From JBBRBB01 sp038206235 (GTDB lineage: Bacteria > Bacteroidota > Bacteroidia > Chitinophagales > Chitinophagaceae), in contig JBBRBB010000022.1 of assembly GCA_038206235.1 (NCBI GenBank), forward strand, positions 1 through 64,000: a stretch of 64,000 nt of DNA, read 5' to 3'. The translations under genes were made by a program, and so were the position numbers. Of the stretch, positions 1 through 8,877 are shown piece after piece. Under the pieces are notes generated by a model that was not told where the DNA came from, made no database searches, and worked only from the letters and a program-made list of their open reading frames with translations. The number at the start of each line of letters is the position of its first letter. Position 1 is the stretch's first letter.

Positions 1-158
1 ACCTCTGGCATAGCCATATTTTAAGGTTATTTTTGACCCACAATAAAAGCAATTTTTTTATTCATACCTTTCATTTAAACCAAAGCTAATACCACATTGA
101 GTTTTAAACGATTTTACCATTACAAATGTCCATTAAGCCAAAATAAAGAAGCAACTCA
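1..158. other. Window edge, no gene seen
   Basis: AT-rich sequence downstream of the first minus-strand gene. I find no convincing reading frame, RNA gene or clear terminator hairpin here. Confidence 0.5.
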
Positions 159-2726
159 TTAATGACTTACAAAAATTCTCTCTGCTCTACTGTCTGCATT
201 AGTAATTACTCTTAGGAAATAAACACCTGTTGCTAAATTGTTTACAGGAATTGTAATTACATCATTTGCATTTACTGATTGCTGCGTGAGATGATACACC
301 ATTTTGCCTGCAGCGTCACTTAATGCAATTTGTATATTAGTTGCCTGGTTGCGAAAAATAATTTTTGCATTGTCTGTTGCCGGGTTTGGCTGTATGCTCC
401 AGCTTGCACCAAATGTAACCTGCGCCAATCCTGAATAACTGAAGCTGCTATCTTTACTAACCTGCTTAAGACGATAATAATTTATTCCGCTCTCAACAGT
501 GTTGTCGGTATAACTGTAATTCTGCGTTTGGCTTGGAAAGTTGCCTGCGGGTACATTTGCAAGTGCAGTAAAAGTTGTTTTGTCTTTACTTCTTTCTACT
601 TCAAAATGGTCGTTATTAATTTCACTTGCGGTGCTCCACTTTAGTAAAGCTGCATGGTTTCCAGATTTCTCTGCAGTGAATGAAAGCCAGTCTACAGCAA
701 CAGATTTTTTTATTTTTAGGTCTGAGTTAGAAATATCGAAAAATATATTTCCAGCAGCCTCTACTTTTATTCTTGCTTTGGTGGTTGATGAACTTATTAT
801 TGGAATTGTTATTTGCTCAGAGCCATCGTTGGGCGTACTGGCGGCAACTGTATAAGGAAAGGTAATTCCACCATCAATAGAAAGAAGGATGTTTACGTTG
901 CTGCAATTAACAGGAGAAACAGTTGTATTGGCAACATTCCATGTTACAGTTAGATTATTTCCTTCATTATAAGTTGTTGTATCAGCGGAAGGTTTCGTTA
1001 TAAAAAACGGGCCCGCGGCATTCGTAACTTTAATCAATGCATTATCATTTGCAGTGCTTCCATTTCCTGCGTGATTATCCCGCACTGTTAATCTGAAGCT
1101 TACATCTCTTGCAAGAGCCGGCAGCACTTCCCATTTATTTTCATTCGTGCCATCTAAAATGCTATTGAGCTTGGGAACGATTCTCTGTTTAGATGTGTCT
1201 GGAAGATAGGAACGGAAAACGGGTCCCGTTGTTGAGCTATCATCCGGAAACTTGTAAGAGGTTCCGCCTTTTTTATAAACATCAAATTGTTCCCAGCAAT
1301 AAGTTAATACATCCGATGCATCTGCATCTGTTGCCATGCCTGTTAATTGAAATGGTGTTGATTTTGGAATGGTATAATCGGCTCCTGCATTTGCAGTTGG
1401 TGCAATATCTCCGGGTGACGTTATCTGCGCACAAGATGCGCCACTGCCATTGATTATATAATTTGTAATCTGCTGAATGCTGACGCCATGAAAATAAGGG
1501 TCGCTATGTTTTTGCACATCGAGATCCTGGTTGCCTGTTGCTCCTGCATATCCCATAATAGTAGAGCCACTGCCCGGTTCCAATTGTGCAATAGTTCCTT
1601 CATAAGCATAATCAAAAGTATGGTTGGCGCCAAACTGATGACCAATTTCATGGTCCCAGAAATCTACTACAAATGGGTCGCTGGTTAAATCTTGTGTATA
1701 TCCTGTTACAGCGCTGCCCTTTGATCCATTTACACATACACAGCCTATGCAGCCTGCATTGCCGCCTGTAGAAAAACCCATGAGTAAATGACCTATATCA
1801 TAATTGGCGGTTCCGATATACTGGTCTATGGTTTCTTGTGATTCTGTATTCCATTTACCTCTTGTAAATCCCTGAAATGAGTTGCTAATGAATGGGTCAG
1901 TCTGAGGGTCAAGAAAAATAATCGTGTCTTCATCATTTACATACTGCAATCTTATACCCAAGTCGGCTTCATAAATACCATTTGTGCGTACTAAGTCTGT
2001 TACAAGCGCACTTAATACAGTGGCTTTTTTTTCTGCATCGGTAGTTTCGTTTCCGGTAAGTAATAATTTAGAAAACTCTCCGCCCGTTGTTACAGCAAAA
2101 CGAAAGGTTCTTAATTTACCATCGCTGGTTATTTTTTGTTCTTTAAAAATTTCTTCAAGATTATTGTTATGATAAAACGATTCAGTGATACAGTTTAATT
2201 TATTTGCGGATGAAATATGATTGCGGTCAAAAACAACATACAGATTATTTTTTCTGTCAACAGGATTAATATATATGGCGGGTTGATTGGCAGAAAGAAT
2301 CATTGCATGAAAGCCTTTAGGAGTAATATCACAATAAAGAGATGAGGAAGGGTTATCAACTCCCACACCCGTATAAGATTTTATAAAAGGATATTTTTCT
2401 GCCAGCCCGGATTGCATAACAGGCGTTTCTATCAGCCTGAACTTTTCTATTTTATTTTGTGAAACAGGAATTGAAATAATGAAAGATGACTTGGAAATGG
2501 AAACAGCATTTTCATTAGGCGTTCTCGGGATAATATTACGGAAAGTCTTTTCATCTAAAGTAAAAAGGCTGTAAGCCGATAGCTTGAAGGTGTTTGTAAA
2601 TAATTCTTTTTTCCCTGTAAGCTTTAGTGCTTCTGTATTTGAAACTTTTTTCCAATAATGGACGCCCTGTCCATAAGAATTGATACAGATAAATGCCAGA
2701 ATAATTACCAATAATTTCTGCCTCAT
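159..2726 (-). CDS. Secreted metzincin zinc metalloprotease, T9SS substrate
   Basis: An 855-residue predicted extracellular zinc protease. Residues 1-19 form a signal peptide ending at SYG-Q. The metzincin site HEIGHQFGANH (H359, E360, H363, H369) fits HExxHxxGxxH, and a Met-turn STIMGYAG follows near 389-396, as in reprolysin-like (M12B-type) peptidases. A Cys-rich loop (GCIGCVC near 325-331) precedes the site. After the catalytic domain come an Ig-like region, an FN3-like segment with the T9SS-typical phrase WSTASEINNDHFEVERS, and a C-terminal sorting domain of about 80 residues starting near WSIQPNPATDN. Secretion through the type IX system with removal of the tail is inferred from that domain. 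It is a tandem paralogue of the next gene, which lacks the FN3-like insert. The upstream sequence CATCTTTG at 2709-2716 (read on the minus strand) is one base off the TAnnTTTG promoter element. Confidence 0.9.
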   Translation of the reverse strand: MRQKLLVIILAFICINSYGQGVHYWKKVSNTEALKLTGKKELFTNTFKLSAYSLFTLDEKTFRNIIPRTPNENAVSISKSSFIISIPVSQNKIEKFRLIETPVMQSGLAEKYPFIKSYTGVGVDNPSSSLYCDITPKGFHAMILSANQPAIYINPVDRKNNLYVVFDRNHISSANKLNCITESFYHNNNLEEIFKEQKITSDGKLRTFRFAVTTGGEFSKLLLTGNETTDAEKKATVLSALVTDLVRTNGIYEADLGIRLQYVNDEDTIIFLDPQTDPFISNSFQGFTRGKWNTESQETIDQYIGTANYDIGHLLMGFSTGGNAGCIGCVCVNGSKGSAVTGYTQDLTSDPFVVDFWDHEIGHQFGANHTFDYAYEGTIAQLEPGSGSTIMGYAGATGNQDLDVQKHSDPYFHGVSIQQITNYIINGSGASCAQITSPGDIAPTANAGADYTIPKSTPFQLTGMATDADASDVLTYCWEQFDVYKKGGTSYKFPDDSSTTGPVFRSYLPDTSKQRIVPKLNSILDGTNENKWEVLPALARDVSFRLTVRDNHAGNGSTANDNALIKVTNAAGPFFITKPSADTTTYNEGNNLTVTWNVANTTVSPVNCSNVNILLSIDGGITFPYTVAASTPNDGSEQITIPIISSSTTKARIKVEAAGNIFFDISNSDLKIKKSVAVDWLSFTAEKSGNHAALLKWSTASEINNDHFEVERSKDKTTFTALANVPAGNFPSQTQNYSYTDNTVESGINYYRLKQVSKDSSFSYSGLAQVTFGASWSIQPNPATDNAKIIFRNQATNIQIALSDAAGKMVYHLTQQSVNANDVITIPVNNLATGVYFLRVITNADSRAERIFVSH

Positions 2727-2805
2727 AGTGCAAAGATGAATTTTAAAAAGAAATAAAATTACGAATGAATGCTTTTGCGGGCAAGGTTTTTTGTAACAGA
2801 AAAGT

Positions 2806-2853
2806 AAAACCCCGCAATGCTATAAACATCTATAGAAAGCGTTGCGAGGTTTT
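2806..2853 (-). terminator. Rho-independent terminator of the second metalloprotease gene
   Basis: Long inverted repeat with arms at 2806-2820 and 2839-2853 that pair at 13 of 15 positions. The outer part is A-rich on one side and T-rich on the other, so the minus strand reads stem then T tract just past the stop at 2863. Confidence 0.75.
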
Positions 2854-2862
2854 AATAAAAAT

Positions 2863-5130
2863 TTATTCTATCATTATTTTCTTAACACTCACTCCTTCAG
2901 AAGCGAAAATTTTCAGGAAATATATTCCCTTATTTAATTTATCTAATGATAATTTCAGCATCTCGCCTTCATTAAAAGAATCAAAATGTTTTTGATAAAA
3001 TATTTTACCCGATGCACCACTTAAAATAATTGAAACATCATGAATAGCTTCTTCAAAAATTACATTTGTATAATCTGATGCAGGGTTTGGCTGCACACTC
3101 CACTTATAAAAAGAATTATTTTGTTGAGATGATTTTGAAATAGCTGCTGCAGCCTGAATAGTAAAGTTAACATCAGAAACATCAAAGAAAATATTTCCTA
3201 TAGCTCTTATAGCTACTCTTGCTCTTGTTGTAAGGTTATTGGGAATAGAAACAGTTTCTCTGCCATCGTTAGGCGTATTTGCTGCAAGAACTATAGGGTA
3301 AGTTCTACCTCCATCAATTGATAAAAGTATTTTTACAGCAGAGCAATTCACGGGTGCTGCATTCGTATTGGCAACATCCCATTTAATTGTTTGTACAGAA
3401 CGTGCATTAAGCGCTGCACGTGTATTGGGTGCAGTAACTTTAAAGGGACCCGCAAGATTTGTTACCTGAACAAGCACATCATCACTTGCATTATTTCCTG
3501 CGCCGGCATGATTATCCCATACCGTGAACCTGAAATTCAAATCTCTTGAAACGGAAGAAAGCGCTTCCCACTTATTGCTTGTAGCTCCTGAATGTATCGT
3601 TTCTTCATCAGGAAAAAATCTTACAGGTGAACGGGAATATTTAACCGAGCGAAACACAGGACCTTTTACAGAAGTAGCTTTTGGAAAAGTGTTAGAGCCA
3701 GATTCCAATGCATCTGCCTGCTCCCATATATAACTTAATGCGTCACCCGCATCTTCGTCTGTGCCTAAACCTTTTAGAAAGAAAGGCGTGAGCATAGGGA
3801 TTATTCTGTCTTGTCCGCCATTTGCTTTTGGTGCATGATTGCCTGTAACGCGGCTTGCAGCGCATCCTCCGGCAACGGTTTTAAAATAGTTTGATACCTG
3901 GGCAATGCTTGCACAATTAAAATAATCATCACTGTGAGGTTGTACATCTGTGCTGCCCGTAATTCCGGCATAACCCATAATAGTAGAACCGCTGCCGGGC
4001 TCAATCTGTGCGTTAGTGCCTTCACTGTAATAAGTAAACGTGTGATTGGCTCCAAACTGATGCCCCATCTCATGAGTCCAGTAATCAATCACCAGGTAAT
4101 CTACCAGAGAAGGATCATGATATGTTGTTTGGCCGCCGCCTTTAGAGCCTGTTTTGCAAACGCAGGCAATACAACCTGCATTACCATTATCGCTTCCTTT
4201 ATGTAATACATGGCCTACATCATAACCTGCGTTACCAATGCGTTTATCGCACGTGCTTTGACAAGCGTTGTTTAAATTAGAATTATTAAACGGATCGGTT
4301 GCAGGATTAAGAAAAATAATCGTGTCTTCATTAGCAACAAACACAAGTCTTATTCCAAAGTCTCTTTCAAAAACCTGGTTTGCCCGTACCAGGTCTGTAG
4401 TAATTGCAGCCATAACGGTGTTTATACTATCCTGCGTTGTAATTTCACTGCCGGTCATAAAAAAGCGGGAATATTCACCGGTACAGCAGAGAGCAAGACG
4501 TGATTGCCTTAGCATTCCATCATCTGCATTACCTTCCGGCGCTGTTTTGTTTGCAGTTATTTTTTCTGATTGTGGTAATGATGCTGCAAGTTCGCATTGA
4601 AATGTACCGGTTGTTTTATCATTCTCATTTCTGGCATATACAGCGTATATATTAGCTTCTTTATTTACCGGGTTAATGTAAATGGTATTGTTATCAGCAG
4701 AGACAATCATTCCATGAAAGCCAAGCGGAGTAATATCGCAGCGAATAAATTTATGGGGATCATCAAGCCCTTGCCCTGAGTATGATTTAATGTCAGGATG
4801 TTTTTTTGCAAGCTGCGATTCCATTACCGGCGCTTCTGCCAATCTAAACCGCTCTGTTTTATTTTCTGATATTGGGATTGAAATAATACAGTTTGATGCA
4901 GAGGCAAAAGCGTTTTTTTCATTTGGCGCTTTTGCAATGAGTTTTTTAAAAGTTATTTCATCTAAAGTGAAAAGACTGTAAGCAGCAGGAACAAAAGCAT
5001 CACTAAAAAAAGTTTTTCCGTGAGTAAACTTTGATGCTTCGGAATTGCTAATGGCTTTCCAGTATCTATTTTGCGCAAATGCAGTTACACTAATAAAAGC
5101 AAGAGTAGTTAAAAGCAGTTTTTGTTTCAT
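2863..5130 (-). CDS. Secreted metzincin zinc metalloprotease, paralogue
   Basis: A 755-residue paralogue of the gene that follows it on this strand, with the same order: signal peptide (1-19, AFA-Q), pro-region, Cys loop (GCIACVC near 319-325), metzincin site HEMGHQFGANH (H353, E354, H357, H363), Met-turn STIMGYAG near 382-389, Ig-like region and a T9SS sorting tail from WSVQPNPASDY onward. It lacks the FN3-like segment of about 100 residues found in its neighbour, so the pair arose by tandem duplication followed by gain or loss of that domain. It has extra cysteines in the pro-region and a CQSTCDKR segment absent from the other copy. Secreted endopeptidase activity is inferred from the intact zinc site; the substrate is unknown. 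Confidence 0.9.
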   Translation of the reverse strand: MKQKLLLTTLAFISVTAFAQNRYWKAISNSEASKFTHGKTFFSDAFVPAAYSLFTLDEITFKKLIAKAPNEKNAFASASNCIISIPISENKTERFRLAEAPVMESQLAKKHPDIKSYSGQGLDDPHKFIRCDITPLGFHGMIVSADNNTIYINPVNKEANIYAVYARNENDKTTGTFQCELAASLPQSEKITANKTAPEGNADDGMLRQSRLALCCTGEYSRFFMTGSEITTQDSINTVMAAITTDLVRANQVFERDFGIRLVFVANEDTIIFLNPATDPFNNSNLNNACQSTCDKRIGNAGYDVGHVLHKGSDNGNAGCIACVCKTGSKGGGQTTYHDPSLVDYLVIDYWTHEMGHQFGANHTFTYYSEGTNAQIEPGSGSTIMGYAGITGSTDVQPHSDDYFNCASIAQVSNYFKTVAGGCAASRVTGNHAPKANGGQDRIIPMLTPFFLKGLGTDEDAGDALSYIWEQADALESGSNTFPKATSVKGPVFRSVKYSRSPVRFFPDEETIHSGATSNKWEALSSVSRDLNFRFTVWDNHAGAGNNASDDVLVQVTNLAGPFKVTAPNTRAALNARSVQTIKWDVANTNAAPVNCSAVKILLSIDGGRTYPIVLAANTPNDGRETVSIPNNLTTRARVAIRAIGNIFFDVSDVNFTIQAAAAISKSSQQNNSFYKWSVQPNPASDYTNVIFEEAIHDVSIILSGASGKIFYQKHFDSFNEGEMLKLSLDKLNKGIYFLKIFASEGVSVKKIMIE

Positions 5131-5337
5131 GGCGTTTTGTTTTGATTTTATTTTTTGAAAGAGGTCTGTAAAGTTATTGGTTTGAAATTTTTTTTCATAG
5201 TTTTTTATGGGTGTAATTTACAAAAGGATTTTTTTTATAAGAGGATGAAATTTTTTTGAAATCTAATTCCACTATCTCTGGCTTAATTACATTTTAAAAT
5301 AATCAGACCCGAAACAGCCTGTTACACAAAGCGGAAG

Positions 5338-6030
5338 TCAGACCAGGTAGTGTGATGTATTTTCTCCAATATTTTTTTTCAGCAATATTTTAAATTCTTT
5401 TGCGGGTATCATTTGTGCACCGAGGCTTTCAAGATGTTCTGTATAAACCTGGCAATCTATAAGCGTTACATCTTCTTTCATCAACTGCTCTGTATATTTT
5501 ATAAATGCATATTTACTTGCATTGCTCATTAAACTAAACATGCTTTCTCCGAAAAATATTTTTCCTAATCTTATTCCATATAATCCGCCGACAAGTTTTT
5601 TATCAAGCCATGTTTCGGCGCTATGCGCATAACCCAACTGATGCAATTGAATATAGGTTTCCTCTACTTCATCGGTTATCCATGTTCCGGCTTGCCCGTT
5701 TCGTTTTACATTTTTGCAATGATGTATTACATCGCCGAAAGCCTTATTAATAGTGAATTTAAAAGCATTTCGGTTTAATAATTGCTTCATGCTTTTGCTT
5801 ACAATTAAATGCTCAGGGAAAAGAATAAATCGCGGGTCAGGATACCACCACAACGGGATATCATCTTCGTACCAGGGAAAAATTCCATTCTTATAGGCAA
5901 GCAATAATCTTTCAATACTTAAATCTCCGCCGATGGCAAGCAGCCCGTCTTTATTTACATCATCTACAGAAGGGAACCATAATTTCCTATCGAGAATATG
6001 AAGAGGCAAAACAGTTAGAGATTTATTCAA
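5338..6030 (-). CDS. aat: Leucyl/phenylalanyl-tRNA--protein transferase
   Basis: A 230-residue cytosolic transferase that moves Leu or Phe from aminoacyl-tRNA to N-terminal Lys or Arg of proteins, creating N-degrons for ClpS/ClpAP. Family signatures are LLAIGGDLSIERLLLAYKNGIFPWY near residues 29-53 (shown in part: GIFPWYEDDIPLWWYPDPR), HSAETW, and GGLYGIRLGKIFFGESMFS, matching the usual family length. The only in-frame start that keeps the conserved N-terminus is TTG at 6030-6028; an upstream in-frame stop lies inside a degenerate repeat at 6031-6106. The next gene upstream is clpS, whose product reads these N-degrons, so the two probably form one functional unit. Confidence 0.95.
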   Translation of the reverse strand: MNKSLTVLPLHILDRKLWFPSVDDVNKDGLLAIGGDLSIERLLLAYKNGIFPWYEDDIPLWWYPDPRFILFPEHLIVSKSMKQLLNRNAFKFTINKAFGDVIHHCKNVKRNGQAGTWITDEVEETYIQLHQLGYAHSAETWLDKKLVGGLYGIRLGKIFFGESMFSLMSNASKYAFIKYTEQLMKEDVTLIDCQVYTEHLESLGAQMIPAKEFKILLKKNIGENTSHYLV

Positions 6031-6106
6031 TGACCGATTGACTTATTGACTCATTGACTTATTTACGTACTTATTTACCTATTTACTTACTTATTTACTT
6101 ACTTAC
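6031..6106. repeat. Degenerate word array (TGACTTAT / TTACTTAC words)
   Basis: Back-to-back imperfect copies of short words: first ATTGACT/TTATTGACTC types, then repeated TATTTAC and TTACTTA words. It fills the aat-clpS spacer up to the last codons of clpS. No protein or RNA fold is evident. It is one of several locus-specific arrays of this style in the window. Confidence 0.7.
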
Positions 6107-6406
6107 TATTTCTTCAATCGTTGCTCCAATGCCTCGCTCAGTAATTGCATCGCACATAGGTTTCAGCTCATCATAGTCGCCATTCTTTACTGCATATTTT
6201 CCATTGAAATGAATAATATAAGCTGATTGCTCGGCCTGTTCTTTTGTGTGTTTGCAAACTGCTATCAATGTTTCAATAACCCATGCGAATGTATTCACTT
6301 CATCGTTCCAAACTATCAAATGCCATGGATACTGATTATCTGTAAGTACATCTGTATAGTCAAGTTCAAAAGGACTTAAAGACTGGCTGGTATAATCTTT
6401 CTTCAT
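6095..6406 (-). CDS. clpS: ATP-dependent Clp protease adaptor ClpS
   Basis: A 103-residue adaptor that binds proteins with bulky N-terminal residues and hands them to the ClpA/ClpC unfoldase. Diagnostic parts are YPWHLIVWNDEVNTFAWVIETL (residues about 26-47; the N-D-x-V-N-T-F core is visible), the helix with CKHTKEQAEQ, and the closing IEE. The length is typical. It lies immediately upstream of aat on the same strand, so recognition and creation of N-degrons are encoded side by side. The last codons overlap the edge of the word array at 6031-6106. Confidence 0.95.
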   Translation of the reverse strand: MKKDYTSQSLSPFELDYTDVLTDNQYPWHLIVWNDEVNTFAWVIETLIAVCKHTKEQAEQSAYIIHFNGKYAVKNGDYDELKPMCDAITERGIGATIEEIVSK

Positions 6407-6417
6407 GCAACAAAATT

Positions 6418-6531
6418 ACAGATTAGTTTACAGTTTAAAGTCTTCAGTTGGCAGTTGACAGTCTTCAGTTTACAGTTGGGATTTTTGCTGCTTACTACTT
6501 ACAACTTACTACCTACTACCTACTACCTATT
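6418..6531. repeat. Two adjoining degenerate word arrays
   Basis: Positions 6421-6480 consist of varying CAGTTTACAGT / CAGTCTTCAGTTGG words. Positions 6490-6530 consist of CTTACTACTTAC / CTACTACC words. They lie between clpS and the next gene. A spurious plus-strand reading frame through this region is a product of the repetition. Confidence 0.7.
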
Positions 6532-6540
6532 TTCTTCTCC

Positions 6541-7188
6541 CTACTCTTTCTTCTTAAAGTCTCCGCGTTTCCATGCTTTAATAAATTCGGCCCATGCAAA
6601 GGGATTAAAGATATTTTGCGGAGGAGCCTGACCTGCATAATAATATTTTTGAGCCTGCTGGCGAAGGCTTGTATTTACTGCTTCGCCTGCATCTGCGGGC
6701 AGGGAAGCAAGCAGAACTCTTCGTTTTGCTTCATCGGTATTTTGGCGGGCAATTTCCAATTCATCTGCAGGAACATCTGTATTAATAAAATCTCTTTCAA
6801 ACTGGGAACGGCTTGCTCTTTGCCTTATTATAGTTGCCGGAAGATAGGCCGTATCATTCACCATTAATTGAATTACACTATATTGATTTCCCTGCAGAGT
6901 AGCTGGTATAAAAATTACTTTATCTTTAAAGCCGATGCTTGAAAACCGGATTTTGTCTCCTTTTAATACCACGATAGAAAATACGCCCTGTTCGTTCGCT
7001 ATTGTTCCGCGGCCAGTTCCTTCTACAATTATACTGGCGGCATCCAGTCCACGCAAACTGTCCGCCGTCATTACTACACCATAAAGCTGTATCACAGAAT
7101 CTTTTGATTTGCCGGTATTCTGCGCCATGCAAAGGTTTGATAAAATGATTCCCGCTATCAAAAATCCATATCGTAGATATTTATTCAT
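6541..7188 (-). CDS. Carboxypeptidase-regulatory-like domain protein
   Basis: A 215-residue exported protein with a signal peptide (about 1-22, ending NLCMA-Q). Residues about 33-115 have the beta-sandwich pattern of the CarboxypepD_reg-like fold (VVMTADSLRGLDAASIIVEG, RGTIANEQGVFSIVV, GDKIRFSSIGFKDKVIFIP), which in Bacteroidota is common at the start of TonB-dependent receptors and in small stand-alone surface proteins. The C-terminal half is basic and rich in Ala, Arg and Gln, with no receptor plug or barrel. Exact role unknown. It is transcribed away from mrp and shares the spacer 7189-7304 with it. Confidence 0.75.
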   Translation of the reverse strand: MNKYLRYGFLIAGIILSNLCMAQNTGKSKDSVIQLYGVVMTADSLRGLDAASIIVEGTGRGTIANEQGVFSIVVLKGDKIRFSSIGFKDKVIFIPATLQGNQYSVIQLMVNDTAYLPATIIRQRASRSQFERDFINTDVPADELEIARQNTDEAKRRVLLASLPADAGEAVNTSLRQQAQKYYYAGQAPPQNIFNPFAWAEFIKAWKRGDFKKKE

Positions 7189-7265
7189 GCGATGTCAACT
7201 CATTTTAAAAAATAATAACCTTGCTATAACGTAAACTCAGAAACAAAATAAACCTTATTGACGGT

Positions 7266-7273
7266 TACCTTTG
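7266..7273 (+). promoter_or_regulatory. Bacteroidota -7 element (TACCTTTG) before mrp
   Basis: Exact match to TAnnTTTG about 31 bases before the mrp start. No well-placed -33 TTG is visible, so this is a partial promoter match. Confidence 0.45.
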
Positions 7274-7304
7274 CTCTATAAATTATCTTTTAACAAAAAT
7301 ATTG

Positions 7305-8414
7305 ATGATGACAGAAAATGATGTTCTTGATGCGCTGAAAAATGTACAGGAACCAGATCTTGGAAAAGATATTGTAACGCTTAACATGGTGAAGGATATT
7401 ACAATAAATAATAACGAAATTTCTTTCACTGTGATTCTCACAACACCCGCATGTCCTTTAAAAGACAGGATTCAAACAGATTGCATAAACGCAGTGCAGC
7501 AACATATAAATAAAGATGCTGCGGTGCAAGTTCATTTCATATCAAACACAACTACTCATCGCAAAGATTCAAAAGTGATGTTGCCTGCAGTCAAGAATAT
7601 TATTGCTGTTGTAAGCGGCAAAGGCGGTGTTGGCAAAAGCACAGTGGCTGCAAATCTTGCATTGGCTTTTTCGCAGGATGGCGCTAAAACAGGTTTAATG
7701 GATGCTGATATTTATGGCCCAAGTGTGCCTATTATGTTTGGCGTTCGTGGTGAAAGACCTATGATGCGTGAAGTGAATGCCCGCCCGGACGACCCGGGCG
7801 GGCGGGGCAAAGGAATGATTGTTCCTTTAGAGCGTTTTGGTATAAAGCTGATGAGCATTGGTTTATTGGTTGATGAAAAAAATGCAGTCGTTTGGCGGGG
7901 ACCGATGGCAAGCAGTGCCATCAGGCAATTTGTAACAGATGTTGACTGGGGCGAACTGGATTATCTTGTAATAGATATGCCACCCGGCACAGGCGATATT
8001 CATTTGACGTTGATGCAAACAGTTCCTGTAACAGGTGTTGTAATTGTTACTACCCCGCAAGATGTTGCACTTGCCGATGCAAAAAAAGGCATCGCTATGT
8101 TTGCACAGGCACAGATAAATGTTTCCATTACCGGGCTTGTAGAAAATATGGCTTATTTCACTCCAGAGGGATTGCCGGATAACAAGTATTACATCTTCGG
8201 AAAAGAAGGCGGCAAGCGGCTTGCAGAGGAATATGAAATTCCCTATCTCGGTGAAATTCCTCTAATACAAAGTATTCGTGAAGGCGGCGATATTGGTATT
8301 CCTGCAATGCTGGGTGATGATGAAATAAGTAAAAAGGCCTTTAAAGATGTAGCAGCCCTTACAATAAGAAATATTGCTATTCAAAATGCAAACGTCCAAG
8401 CAGTTGCAGTGTAG
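7305..8414 (+). CDS. mrp: Mrp/NBP35-type Fe-S cluster carrier ATPase
   Basis: A 369-residue cytosolic P-loop protein of the Mrp/ApbC family, involved in Fe-S cluster delivery. The N-terminal 80 residues are a MIP18/DUF59 domain (ACPLKD). The deviant Walker A VVSGKGGVGKST follows near residue 104, with DADIYGPSVP and the switch DMPPGTGD. The region VENMAYFTPEGLPDNKYY is family-typical. Residues about 159-167 (ARPDDPGGR) are not part of the usual sequence and are encoded by a perfect GC-rich inverted repeat at 7779-7803, so the gene carries an in-frame insertion at a loop where relatives read directly from VN to GKG. ATG at 7305 or 7308 is the likely start; the preceding TTG is less likely. Confidence 0.93.
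   Translation: MMTENDVLDALKNVQEPDLGKDIVTLNMVKDITINNNEISFTVILTTPACPLKDRIQTDCINAVQQHINKDAAVQVHFISNTTTHRKDSKVMLPAVKNIIAVVSGKGGVGKSTVAANLALAFSQDGAKTGLMDADIYGPSVPIMFGVRGERPMMREVNARPDDPGGRGKGMIVPLERFGIKLMSIGLLVDEKNAVVWRGPMASSAIRQFVTDVDWGELDYLVIDMPPGTGDIHLTLMQTVPVTGVVIVTTPQDVALADAKKGIAMFAQAQINVSITGLVENMAYFTPEGLPDNKYYIFGKEGGKRLAEEYEIPYLGEIPLIQSIREGGDIGIPAMLGDDEISKKAFKDVAALTIRNIAIQNANVQAVAV
7779..7805 (+). repeat. GC-rich palindrome inserted in frame in mrp
   Basis: Arms GCCCGCCCGG (7779-7788) and CCGGGCGGGC (7794-7803) pair perfectly over a 5-base loop. The 27 bases 7779-7805 add nine codons to mrp without breaking the frame. The structure GCCCGCCCGGAC-N4-CGGGCGGG matches two intergenic copies at 38929-38952 and 54927-54950. 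Confidence 0.85.
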
Positions 8415-8421
8415 TTTTTTT

Positions 8422-8453
8422 CCTGATAGCTGATGCCTGATACCTGATAGCTC
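8422..8453. repeat. Degenerate word array (CTGATAGCTGATGC)
   Basis: Four variant copies of CTGATAGC/CTGATACC/TGATGC in the 37-base spacer between the convergent mrp and yraN genes, overlapping the last codon of the latter. Confidence 0.65.
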
Positions 8454-8808
8454 AAAAATATACATCCTCAATTAAAAAATATTCTACAGGTTTATTGTAC
8501 ATAATGGTAATTGCAAGCACATCAAATTGCAGGTATTGCCATTCAGGATGCAGGTATTGATATTCTTCTGCTGCATTTTTTAAATTTTCCATTTTTTTAA
8601 AGCTGATGCTTTCTTCGGGCTTACCGAATTTATCTGAGGTGCGTGTTTTTATTTCAAAAAAATGAAGACGGTTATCTTTCGATGCAATTAAATCAACTTC
8701 CCAATATTTAAAGCGCCAGTTGCGTTCAATTATTGTATACCCCTGTTTCACAAGATAAACCGCAGCCATTTCTTCCCCTTTATTTCCGGTTGTTCTGTTC
8801 CAGTCCAT
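8452..8808 (-). CDS. YraN family (UPF0102) nuclease-fold protein
   Basis: A 118-residue protein of the YraN/UPF0102 family, which has an endonuclease-like fold related to Holliday-junction resolvases. Visible are the start GNKGEEMAAVYLVKQGY, the WEVDLIA strand and FFEIKTRTSDKFG, giving the D...E-x-K metal-site layout (D of EVDLI, E and K of FEIK). The usual GEID is WEVD here. The biochemical role of the family is not settled. It is convergent with mrp. Confidence 0.88.
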   Translation of the reverse strand: MDWNRTTGNKGEEMAAVYLVKQGYTIIERNWRFKYWEVDLIASKDNRLHFFEIKTRTSDKFGKPEESISFKKMENLKNAAEEYQYLHPEWQYLQFDVLAITIMYNKPVEYFLIEDVYF

Positions 8809-8877
8809 ACGATTTTATTACATCAATATTTTTTATGAAACAAGAATCTGTTTTGGTGTGATAAGTATTATTTTTGT

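Noticed and set aside
541..855. Plus-strand frame opposite the first metalloprotease
   Set aside because: It is the complement of clearly coding minus-strand sequence, with no family resemblance; the same holds for other antisense frames over both proteases.
6448..6867. Plus-strand frame of 139 codons with hydrophobic runs
   Set aside because: The first part is translated word array and the rest is antisense to the carboxypeptidase-regulatory-like gene.
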